Shown here piece after piece: positions 53,201-60,132 of a stretch of 64,000 bases of DNA. The DNA is from CALJFL01 sp964590005 (GTDB lineage Bacteria > Pseudomonadota > Gammaproteobacteria > Pseudomonadales > Halieaceae). Each line of letters begins with the position of its first letter. Position 1 is the stretch's first letter. Both the position numbers and the translations under genes were made by a program. The notes beneath the pieces are model-generated. The model saw only the letters and a list, made by a program, of their open reading frames with translations. It made no database searches and was not told where the DNA came from. Location: assembly GCA_964590005.1 (NCBI GenBank), contig CAZPVJ010000161.1, positions 1 to 64,000 of the forward strand. The letters are read 5' to 3'.

Positions 53201-53436
53201 GACTGGCACCCATGCTGCTTGAGCGCAGCGCGCAGGCGCAGGAAATACTGCCCATGGCGGTCTCACTGGCCTTCGGTATCGTTTTCGCCACGGTGATTAC
53301 CCTGCTGCTGGTGCCGTGTCTGTATATGATTCTCGATGACCTGAACCGCTGGTCACGTGGCCGCTGGTGGCAGCCAGCGGGACGGCAGACTGCCTTGGTC
53401 GACAGCGCCGAAACGTCTTCAGGCGGAACCTCCTGA
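50263..53436 (+). CDS. RND efflux permease
   Basis: A 1057-residue pump with the full RND layout: NPVAANLLMAFIMIVGLGS (helix 1), FILVLGIVVDDAIIMGESAY with the conserved aspartate pair, a second periplasmic half, and MMGVIALSGVVVNDSLILVD near the C-terminus. GTG at 50263 overlaps the adaptor stop. It drives export by proton antiport with the adaptor and an unlinked outer-membrane channel. Its stop overlaps the start of a VOC-family gene, so pump and VOC protein are made together. Confidence 0.95.
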   Translation: MTDPVPTGIIAWFARNPVAANLLMAFIMIVGLGSAFNIQRAIFPSIDIEIIFVTVAYPGAAPEEVEKGVVMRIEEAIKDVDGIERIESDAFESHARIMIEPLDGTDLGKLTDEVRNKIDGIQHFPDGVEKAIVTQPELRFPALSIQVSGDLDERSMKSLADEIRRELVAKPEVSAADVVGAREYEIAIEIPEERLREYHLTLEAVARQISASSLDLPGGSVRTEAGDIMLRTVGQAYVQQDFESIVLRTFPDGTRLLLSDIATVNDGFVDGSGFASFDGKYSLGINIYASGSQDVVTTADAAKAYVEEKRATLADGIKLDVWLDLTYYLHDRLGMMMRNLAMGALLVFIILALFLEIKLAFWVMLGIPVCFLGAMALINTPYIAASLNMISIFGFILVLGIVVDDAIIMGESAYSEVEAKGHTVDNVIKGVYRVSTPATFGVLTTIVAFSPTLFIEGPMSAFPEACGWVVILCLAFSLVESKWILPAHLAHTKPTRNQLLLKIDHVQEGVNDVMRYFVTYRYIPFVKRCVRNRYLTLALFLSVLILCGGLVLGGVVRTIIAPDVPGEFIQAEVRMVQGTPEARTQEVISSMVAALFQVEKDYQQESGADERLIEHVGLYGFERINGMMTVELTKEDQRGIATTEISRRWREAIGTVHGAEILSVINADGPKFGPAIAFDLKHSNFDTLRAASNELQAALYHYDGLYDIRNGASDTADEFHLDILPEAESLGLTRFDLGNQVRHAFYGAEAQRVQRGFDEVKVMVRYPQADRESVASLNDMFIRTPEGDEVPIASVASVDIRQGLLKATRINFQRAAEITAEVDKARTEPRRVMDDVKENVLPGLLEKYPGLTYAVSGLADEEEAAVRSMIIGFSLAILGIYALLAIPTRSYLQPLIIMGVIPFGIIGAVVGHWLLGLPMSMMSMMGVIALSGVVVNDSLILVDYVNKRVASGESTSNAVMEAGTRRFRAILLTSLTTFFGLAPMLLERSAQAQEILPMAVSLAFGIVFATVITLLLVPCLYMILDDLNRWSRGRWWQPAGRQTALVDSAETSSGGTS

Positions 53437-53951
53437 TGCACTGCCACGAGATTATCCAGAATGCCTACGTAGTAGCTGACGTCGAAGCCGCGGTACAGCG
53501 AGTGCACAACTTATGGGGTCTTGGTCCATTTTTTGTGCGCCGGAATTTTGTCCTGGAAAATGTGACCTACCGGGGTGCGCCTAGTGCCCTGGAAATTTCG
53601 GTGGCCTATGTCCAATCCGGTGACATTATGGTTGAGTTGGTCTCCCAACTAAGCGACGAGCCCTCTGCCTTCAGCGACGTTTTCGCGCGGGGTGAGGAGG
53701 GCTTTCACCATGTTGCCGTCGCGATGGATGATCACGACCGGCAGGTTAAACATTATACGGACCTGGGTTTTGAGGTTGTAACCGAGCTTTCTACGCCCGA
53801 GGGTCGTGGCGCTTCCTATATTGATACGCGCAGTGCGCTGGGTCACATGGTCGAGGTCTACAAGGTGAATGACAGCCTGCGCGAACTGTATGCACGGGTG
53901 CGTAACGCCGCTATCAATTGGGATCGGGAACAGTTGATTATCGAGCTGTAA
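53436..53951 (+). CDS. VOC-superfamily (glyoxalase-like) protein
   Basis: A 171-residue protein with two babbab modules. Candidate metal ligands are His4, Glu67, His91/92 and Glu140, in the positions used by methylmalonyl-CoA epimerase and glyoxalase-like enzymes. Start ATG shares its first base with the stop of the RND permease, so the longer open frame is a shadow. Epimerase, lyase, dioxygenase or drug-binding roles are all possible; linkage to a pump leaves room for a resistance or catabolic function. Confidence 0.85.
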   Translation: MHCHEIIQNAYVVADVEAAVQRVHNLWGLGPFFVRRNFVLENVTYRGAPSALEISVAYVQSGDIMVELVSQLSDEPSAFSDVFARGEEGFHHVAVAMDDHDRQVKHYTDLGFEVVTELSTPEGRGASYIDTRSALGHMVEVYKVNDSLRELYARVRNAAINWDREQLIIEL

Positions 53952-53964
53952 AACGCGATCTTTC

Positions 53965-54975
53965 TCAGCCAGTGCGGCTGGCTTTTCGCTCGTCGGCAAA
54001 GGCACCCATGACCAGTTCAAACGACCGCTTGCGATCCTCGAAATAGTACATATTGGTCACCGCCATGACCTCGTCCGCGTGGTATCGGTTGGCGAGTTCC
54101 TCGATTCGCTCTCTTACCTGTTCGGGTGTCCCCGCTGCGCGACTATTGGCGCGGCTGGCGATAAATGCCCTCTCCTGAACGCCCAGTGGGTAGGCCAGCG
54201 CCTCTTGTGGGGTGAGAGACTGGCCGTTTGATTGTCCGGTGAAAAACCTGAACAGGTTGAGATCGTGGGTTAGTAACTGTGCCTCGGCGTGTTCCTGCGA
54301 CTCAGCGCAGAAAACGGAAAACGCGAGAATCGCGTATGGCTGCTCCTGCAGTGCACTGGGCTGGAAATTACGCTTGTAGAGAGCGATCAACTCGGGGTGG
54401 GCTTGTGGATTGATAAACAGGCCCAGGTTGTAGGGCAAACCGCGTTGAGCGGCGAGCATGGCGCTGTCGGGACTGGAACCCAGCATCCATATCGGTAAGC
54501 CGGGTGGCGGCTTGGGGCTAACCACCGGCGAGGTTTGTTCGCTCCATAGGTAATTGCTGAGTTCAGCAACCTGCTGGGGAAAACGGTGGAAGTCAGGTCG
54601 ACCACTGGTAGACAGTGCGACTGCCGTTGACATGTCAGCACCCGGCGCTCGGCCTATGCCCAGGTCAATACGGTCGGGATACAGGTTGGCGAGCAGTGAA
54701 AACACCTCGGCGACTTTATAGGGACTGTAGTGCGGCAGCATTATCCCGCCGGATCCGAGGCGGATGTCGCGGGTGGCGGCCCCCAGTGCGGCCAGCAGGA
54801 CTTCTGGCGCGCTGCCCGCAACCGACGGAAAAGCGTGATGCTCAGAGACCCAAAATCGCTTGTAGCCTAGCGATTCACACCAGCGAGCCATCTCCAGGGT
54901 TTCCTGCAGAGCGGTCGGGGCCTGGTTTGCGTCGCGCGCCAGGGACTGGTCCAGTACGGATAAGGTGAGCGTCAT
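53965..54975 (-). CDS. LLM-class flavin-dependent oxidoreductase (luciferase-like)
   Basis: A 336-residue TIM-barrel flavoprotein of the luciferase-like monooxygenase family: LSVLDQS at the N-terminus, FWVSEHHAFP, GSGGIMLPHYSPYKVAEVF and DLGIGRAPGAD, features of the YhbW/MsnO8-like group. It uses FMNH2 supplied by a separate reductase. It is convergent with the VOC gene and 51 bases downstream of the DUF3604 gene's stop on the same strand. Substrate unknown. Confidence 0.9.
   Translation of the reverse strand: MTLTLSVLDQSLARDANQAPTALQETLEMARWCESLGYKRFWVSEHHAFPSVAGSAPEVLLAALGAATRDIRLGSGGIMLPHYSPYKVAEVFSLLANLYPDRIDLGIGRAPGADMSTAVALSTSGRPDFHRFPQQVAELSNYLWSEQTSPVVSPKPPPGLPIWMLGSSPDSAMLAAQRGLPYNLGLFINPQAHPELIALYKRNFQPSALQEQPYAILAFSVFCAESQEHAEAQLLTHDLNLFRFFTGQSNGQSLTPQEALAYPLGVQERAFIASRANSRAAGTPEQVRERIEELANRYHADEVMAVTNMYYFEDRKRSFELVMGAFADERKASRTG
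53966..53986 (+). terminator. Candidate terminator between convergent genes
   Basis: CAGCC (53966-53970), AGTGC, GGCTG (53976-53980), then GCTTTT. It lies 15 bases after the VOC stop and overlaps the end of the luciferase-like gene. A short stem and T-run make it only a possible terminator. Confidence 0.35.
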
Positions 54976-55026
54976 GGTATTCCGGATGCAAGGCCAATAC
55001 GTGGGGCAAGTCTAACAAACTTCGAA

Positions 55027-56898
55027 TCAGCGCGGCGTATACCAGATAGGGGACGTATACGCCCGGTCGCGGTTATCCCTAGGGACACCCGCTGGCAGTG
55101 CGTAGTTGAATCTGCGCGCGTCATACACCGGCCAGCGCGGCGTGGGAATCTCCAGCACCCGGGCGTAATAGAATGCGCGTTGCCCTGCGTCGAAGTCAGG
55201 ATCTGACCAAACAGCAGAGAGTTGCGAAGCGCCGATCGTATTGCTGTAAGACGCCTCATCGTAATCGATGGTGTTGCCCACGTCAGCGAGCTTACCGGTG
55301 GTGGCATTAGGGCTGCGCCCCCCTGAAGCCGCCACGTCGTAGACGGTTTCCTGCAGCTTGCCCTGTTTGTCCAGCCAGCCTTTGACCACCTGAATCCGAT
55401 CCAGGTTGGCACCCTCTGGATCCCTCGTCGCTGCTACCATGAAAACCGGTGCTGTATTGTCCGGTCCCGGCTGAAGGTCCCCTCCCATCGGCACGCCCAG
55501 GGCATAGCCCGTGGCGACATAGTCTGGGTTGGCCAAGTGGCTCTCCGTGAAACCCCAACCGCCGAAAAAACGCACGCTGATGCGCGAGCCGGTTGTGGCA
55601 TAGACCTCGCGCCTTTGCATGGCGCTGAATAACGCCTCCCGCGTGTTCTCCCGTGCCCACACCGCTGCGTAGCCGGAGGCAGTGATGCGCCAGTTCTCCC
55701 ACATGTAACCGGCCATGCCATTGTTGACCCGGTCTGGCCCGGGCTCGGACTCCGGAAACTTGCCAAAAAAATTATCTTCCGCCGCTGTTGCCAGGGATGT
55801 GTGAGAGTCGGTGCTGCCGATCATGCCGAATTTGAAGGGGTTGTCGCCCAGTTCGGCATCGAATTTCAAACCCAGTTTCAGTGCGCTGCGGGCGTATTCG
55901 TGCTGCAGCATCCAGTCTTCCTTCTTGGCCGTCATGGCGATGTTATCGGCGTCCCAGGTTTCATAATCAGCGAACTCATCATTGGGAGAGAGCAGGGGGT
56001 GTGCCTCCCCGTCGCCCTTGATCTGGGTGACTTCGTAAAGTGGTTCATAGCGCGACCGCTTGGCGGCATAGGCCTGGGACAGGGGCTTGCCGTCAAGCGT
56101 TTCACTGGCGAACATCAAACCGTTACTCAGGTTGCCGTTGTGTGCAATAGCGAGTGCTTTGCCACCGGTCTTTCTTTCATAGTCTGCCAAGGCGTCCCAC
56201 AGGTCCTCCGGGTCGACGCTGTCGCTGGCGGAAAAGGGTGTTATCTGCGAGGTCTTGTCGCCGTCATCGCGAAAAACTACCACCCGGTGAAGGTTGTTGC
56301 CGTCCTTCATGGAGGTCCACTCATAGCCGGTAAACGCGGTGAAGATGCCAGGCGTATTGTGCTGGTCCGCAACCTCGACGACATCTGAAATCCAGATTGA
56401 GCGTTGAGTGCTTGCCGGTAGCTGGGCATACACCCCCGGCTCCTGGATGGATCGCACCACGTCGGCGAAGCGCTCACTGGCTGTTTCATAGGTTGACCAA
56501 CGGCGCCCGACGTCGGTGTCCAATATGGCCGGGTCATCCTCCATGAAACGGTAAAACGCACCGAGGTAGCCCGCATGGTCGGCAATGACGAGGAAGTCCA
56601 GAGGGCGGCGCAGCTTTGCTGGCAAGCCTGTCTGCGAGGTCACCTGCCAGCCGCGTGCAAAACGATAGGCGTCCTGCGGGGTAAGCGACGTGTTGCCGAG
56701 ATTAAATGCATCCGCGGAGTTGCGGGTGTGCAGATGCGTATCACCCCAGTACACATTGCGCGGGAATTCCTGGCCCACACCGGGCGAGTAAGCGGTGTCA
56801 GCAGCCAGTGCAAATGGGGACAATAGCGCCGTAATAATCAGGTGCCATGGCATGCGCAGGCGAGCACACTGGCTCCGGCCTGTTCTTGAACTACGCAT
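55027..56898 (-). CDS. DUF3604 family exported protein (PHP-like)
   Basis: A 623-residue homologue of the lipoprotein at 10660. The domain opens with YWGDTHLHTRNSADAF (HxH), followed by DFLVIADHAGY, GYEWTSMKDGNN, IAHNGNLS and GSTDSHTS, and ends RAYTSPIWYTPR. It has a plain signal peptide (MPWHLIITALLSPFALA) instead of a lipobox. ATG at 56898 overlaps the preceding stop by eight bases and is chosen; ATG at 56853, at the signal peptide itself, is a good alternative. It follows a SnoaL gene and a PQQ-type enzyme on the same strand. Confidence 0.88.
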   Translation of the reverse strand: MRSSRTGRSQCARLRMPWHLIITALLSPFALAADTAYSPGVGQEFPRNVYWGDTHLHTRNSADAFNLGNTSLTPQDAYRFARGWQVTSQTGLPAKLRRPLDFLVIADHAGYLGAFYRFMEDDPAILDTDVGRRWSTYETASERFADVVRSIQEPGVYAQLPASTQRSIWISDVVEVADQHNTPGIFTAFTGYEWTSMKDGNNLHRVVVFRDDGDKTSQITPFSASDSVDPEDLWDALADYERKTGGKALAIAHNGNLSNGLMFASETLDGKPLSQAYAAKRSRYEPLYEVTQIKGDGEAHPLLSPNDEFADYETWDADNIAMTAKKEDWMLQHEYARSALKLGLKFDAELGDNPFKFGMIGSTDSHTSLATAAEDNFFGKFPESEPGPDRVNNGMAGYMWENWRITASGYAAVWARENTREALFSAMQRREVYATTGSRISVRFFGGWGFTESHLANPDYVATGYALGVPMGGDLQPGPDNTAPVFMVAATRDPEGANLDRIQVVKGWLDKQGKLQETVYDVAASGGRSPNATTGKLADVGNTIDYDEASYSNTIGASQLSAVWSDPDFDAGQRAFYYARVLEIPTPRWPVYDARRFNYALPAGVPRDNRDRAYTSPIWYTPR

Positions 56899-57367
56899 AG
56901 GGGGCCACGGCCTGACGCTCTGGCCAGAAAAATTGCAGGCTGGTGCGGGCGAATTTCCATTGCCCATCTTCTTTCCGGTACTCCTCATCGTACAACGCGA
57001 ACCACAGGATGGGATTTTCATCAGGTGCTACGTGGGTAACAATATCGGTCAGATAACATTGCCCGCTGGCAGAGGTGGCGGAATGAATATCGACTCGATG
57101 GTTGGTGTTGATATGCATCGAGGTAAACGGTGCGGCAAGTTCCCCCGCAAACGTCGCCTTGTAGTTATCGAAGATAACCGGTTTGCCGTCCCAGGAACCA
57201 TAAGGCCCGTATTCGCAGACTGCGTCGTCGGTGAACAGCGCGATCAGTTTGTCCATGTCCCGCAGGTCCATATAAAGCGAATAATCGATTCGCAACTGGC
57301 GTATAGCCTCGATCTCCAGCAACTCTCGCAATCGCTGTATCTCATCCTTACTCAACGCATCTTCCAT
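56891..57367 (-). CDS. SnoaL-like (NTF2 superfamily) protein
   Basis: A 158-residue protein with SnoaL_4 layout: EIEAIRQLRIDYSLYMDLRD cut short, LFTDDAVCEYGPYGSWDG, HINTNHRVDIHS and a C-terminal FARTSLQFFWPE. The Tyr, Asp and His positions resemble scytalone-dehydratase-like or ring-hydroxylase-beta-like proteins. It lies 31 bases after the PQQ-type gene and overlaps the DUF3604 gene, forming a minus-strand unit PQQ, SnoaL, DUF3604. Reaction unknown. Confidence 0.85.
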   Translation of the reverse strand: MEDALSKDEIQRLRELLEIEAIRQLRIDYSLYMDLRDMDKLIALFTDDAVCEYGPYGSWDGKPVIFDNYKATFAGELAAPFTSMHINTNHRVDIHSATSASGQCYLTDIVTHVAPDENPILWFALYDEEYRKEDGQWKFARTSLQFFWPERQAVAPYA

Positions 57368-57398
57368 CGCGGTCGCTTCCAGAAATTTCAGGGGCTAG

Positions 57399-59375
57399 TC
57401 AATCATCGGCCAGAGCGAAGGCGATAATATGGTCGCTGGGCGGTGTGCCAAATGAATAATGGCCACCCGCCGCAATAACGACGTACTGCTTGCCACTTTC
57501 GGATTGATAAGACATGGGCGTGGCATGGCCGCCGGTCGGGAGTCGTGCTTTCCAAAGCTCGTCTCCGGTCATGGTGTCGAAAGCGCGGAGGAAAAAATCG
57601 GTCGTCGCGCCTATGAATGTGAGCCCGGAGGCCGTTGACAGTGGTCCCCCGGTATTCGGTACACCCTCGATAAACCAGACCGGGAAGGGCGCCAGGTCGC
57701 GGGTCGTACCCAGCGGTACCTGCCATAACAGCTCACCATTACTCAAGTCGATCCCGGCGATAGTGCCCCAGGGGGGCGGTGAGCAGGGCAATTCGAGTGG
57801 CGAGAAGAAGCCGACCCAGCGCAGATCGCAATAGGGTGTACCCTCGGAGGGCTCGATGGAGGCAAACTTCCTTTGTAGCGGGTCGTTCTCCCGGTCGATC
57901 GCTGCCTGCTCGCATTGGTCGCGGGGAATCAACTCAACCAGGCTGGCCATGTGCAGGGTATTTGCCACCAGCACCTTGCGATCCATATCAATTGAAGGAC
58001 CTCCCCAGTTTTGTCCACCCACTGCGCTGGGAAAATGCAGGGAGCCACCGACAGCGGGAGGCGTAAACAGGCCCTCTGAACGCAGGCCTTCCAGGCGCTT
58101 TCGGCAGGCATTCTTGTCCCAGGGCGTCAGCCCCCACACATCATCCGGCCCGAAATTGGTATCCAGCAGCGTGGGTGGTTTGGTTGGAAACGGCTGCGTG
58201 GGTGCGGTGAAATCCCCCTCTACCGCGCCCTGTGGCACGGGTCGTTCTTCCACGGGAAACAAGGGTTCGCCGGTTTCCCGGTTGAGCAGGAATATGTAGC
58301 CCATCTTGGTGGTCTGGGCCAGCGCCTTGACCGCTTTACCATTCATGGTGACATCGTAGAGGGTCGGCTGCGAGGGAACATCGTAGTCCCAGATATCGTG
58401 ATGCACTGTTTGGAAATGCCAGGCCACTTTGCCGGTTGCACCGTGCAAGGCCACCACTGAACTGGAGTAATAGTCCGAGCCATTGCGCTGGCCGCCATAA
58501 TAGTCCGGTGAGGTATTGCCGGTTGGCAGGTACACGAGGTCCAGTTCAGGATCATAGGACATGATGGACCAAACATTGGTGGTGGCGCGCTGGTAGCGTT
58601 GTCCTTCCTCCTCCAGGACGGGTTCCGTGCCCGGCGGTATGGGGTCCCAGAACCAGGCCAGTTCACCGGTGTTCAGGTCGTAAGCCCTGACCACACCGCC
58701 CGGTACGGTCGTGGACATGTTGTCGGTGACAGCGCTGCCAACGATGGCAAGGTCGCCTGCAATGGCCGGCGGTGACGTCAGCAGGTACTCGTAATTGGGA
58801 TGTTCGCCCAGGCCCTCCCGCAGATTTATCTCGCCGCCTTTCGCGAAATCCTGGCAACGTTCGCCAGTCAATGCGTCCAGGGCAACCACTCGGGCATCGA
58901 CAACCGGCGCAATAATGCGCCTGTGACAGGCCTCACCTTCGGCCACTTTACTGCTGGTCCAGGCGCTCACGCCCCGACAGCGCGGCACCGCGTATTCATC
59001 CAGGTTGACCTCAGGGTCATACGACCAGAGTTCCTCGCCGGTTTCCGGGTTCAGGGCAAACACGCGGTTGTAGGGCGTGCAGTAATAGAGGGCATTGTTG
59101 AACAGGATGGGTGTGACTTGTAACGCGGTCTGCAGTGGCTCCGCCGGATAGTTATTGCCGTCCTTAAAGTTTCCGCCCTCGCGATAATCGCCAGATCGGT
59201 GTACCCACGCAATCTCCAACTTGTCCAGATTATCCCGGTTAATCTGGCTGTGTGTGGAAAAATGGCCCCCGCCCAGGGCGCCGCCGACATGGGGCCAGTC
59301 CTCAGCCCCGGTGTTGGCAGACCAGGAGAAGAGCAAGAGTAACGTCGTGCATAGCGCGGTTGGGAGTTGTTTCAT
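57399..59375 (-). CDS. PQQ-dependent dehydrogenase (glucose/quinate dehydrogenase-like, soluble)
   Basis: A 658-residue quinoprotein with a signal peptide (MKQLPTALCTTLLLLFSWSA). Family features: DWPHVGGALGGGHFSTHSQI, CTPYNRVFALNPETGEELW, the CRGVSAW turn, DYDVPSQPTLYDV, and GGLPSTASGLTFIGATTD-like GGPLSTASGLTFIGATTD. It resembles the periplasmic part of membrane glucose/quinate dehydrogenases without their membrane helices, so electrons go to a soluble carrier. ATG at 59375 gives a clean signal peptide. It diverges from a cupin gene. Alcohol substrate unknown. Confidence 0.9.
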   Translation of the reverse strand: MKQLPTALCTTLLLLFSWSANTGAEDWPHVGGALGGGHFSTHSQINRDNLDKLEIAWVHRSGDYREGGNFKDGNNYPAEPLQTALQVTPILFNNALYYCTPYNRVFALNPETGEELWSYDPEVNLDEYAVPRCRGVSAWTSSKVAEGEACHRRIIAPVVDARVVALDALTGERCQDFAKGGEINLREGLGEHPNYEYLLTSPPAIAGDLAIVGSAVTDNMSTTVPGGVVRAYDLNTGELAWFWDPIPPGTEPVLEEEGQRYQRATTNVWSIMSYDPELDLVYLPTGNTSPDYYGGQRNGSDYYSSSVVALHGATGKVAWHFQTVHHDIWDYDVPSQPTLYDVTMNGKAVKALAQTTKMGYIFLLNRETGEPLFPVEERPVPQGAVEGDFTAPTQPFPTKPPTLLDTNFGPDDVWGLTPWDKNACRKRLEGLRSEGLFTPPAVGGSLHFPSAVGGQNWGGPSIDMDRKVLVANTLHMASLVELIPRDQCEQAAIDRENDPLQRKFASIEPSEGTPYCDLRWVGFFSPLELPCSPPPWGTIAGIDLSNGELLWQVPLGTTRDLAPFPVWFIEGVPNTGGPLSTASGLTFIGATTDFFLRAFDTMTGDELWKARLPTGGHATPMSYQSESGKQYVVIAAGGHYSFGTPPSDHIIAFALADD

Positions 59376-59465
59376 TGAATCTCGTTTTTTGGGCCATGTA
59401 TTGCCGTTCAGAGTAGCCCTAAGTATCGTTATCGACAAACCCGACCTGTTTTAGGAGTAATTCAG

Positions 59466-59909
59466 ATGGATACCGCCAGCCAACCCTATGTCACCGAGGA
59501 GGGCGATATCCTCGCCAATATTCATGCTATGTCGTGGTTGGAGGTGGGGGGTGGCACACGCTTCAAGGTACTGCGCGCCTGCCGGGTCACCGGCGATTGG
59601 GCGCTGTATGTGCACATGGAACCGGGGGCCGCCTTTCAGCCACATCGTCATCAGGGCCCCGGCCAGTTCTTTATCACCAAGGGCGAGTTGCTGTACGAGG
59701 TGGGCAAAGCGCCCGAGGGAACCTATGGTTTTGAGCCCATCTTTGCCGAGCATTCCCAGGCGCGCTGTGAAATCGAAACCGAGATGCTTTTTTTGGGGTC
59801 GGGCGCAGTAACCTATTTCAAGGAGGATGGCACGGTCGATTATGTGTTTGACGCGGAGTCCCTGATTGGCCTGGCCCAGGGCGATACACAGCTTGATATT
59901 GGTAATTAA
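59466..59909 (+). CDS. Cupin, 2,4'-dihydroxyacetophenone-dioxygenase-like
   Basis: A 147-residue single-cupin protein. Candidate metal ligands are His60 and His62 (PHRHQGPGQ) and His96 (AEHSQ). Its layout resembles 2,4'-dihydroxyacetophenone dioxygenase, a non-heme iron enzyme that cleaves a C-C bond of a hydroxyketone. AGGAG lies before the ATG at 59466. It diverges from the PQQ-type enzyme. A role in cleaving an aromatic ketone is possible but unproven. Confidence 0.85.
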   Translation: MDTASQPYVTEEGDILANIHAMSWLEVGGGTRFKVLRACRVTGDWALYVHMEPGAAFQPHRHQGPGQFFITKGELLYEVGKAPEGTYGFEPIFAEHSQARCEIETEMLFLGSGAVTYFKEDGTVDYVFDAESLIGLAQGDTQLDIGN

Positions 59910-59986
59910 ATCAATGGCTTGAACTGTTTAAGGGCCGGTCAAGTCCGGTCGACGTCAGGCAACCGCTTCTGGCCCCCTGACGGGTC

Positions 59987-60042
59987 TTGAATATTATTCA
60001 AAAAAACGGTTGCGAGCCATTCTCGTTTGAATTATATTCAAA
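59987..60042. promoter_or_regulatory. Two matching palindromes upstream of the TonB receptor
   Basis: TTGAAT-ATT-ATTCAA (59987-60001) and TTTGAAT-TAT-ATTCAAA (60026-60042) are perfect inverted repeats of the same half-site. Their centres are 40 bases apart, close to four helical turns, 100-140 bases before the receptor ATG. This is the arrangement expected for cooperative binding of a dimeric regulator. Regulator unknown. Confidence 0.6.
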
Positions 60043-60132
60043 ACTGAACTGCACGCTTGTGCTAGCCTTCTATGGAAAAAATAAAACCGGGCTTCACAAG
60101 AAACAAACTATAAATATAAACGAGGATCGACC

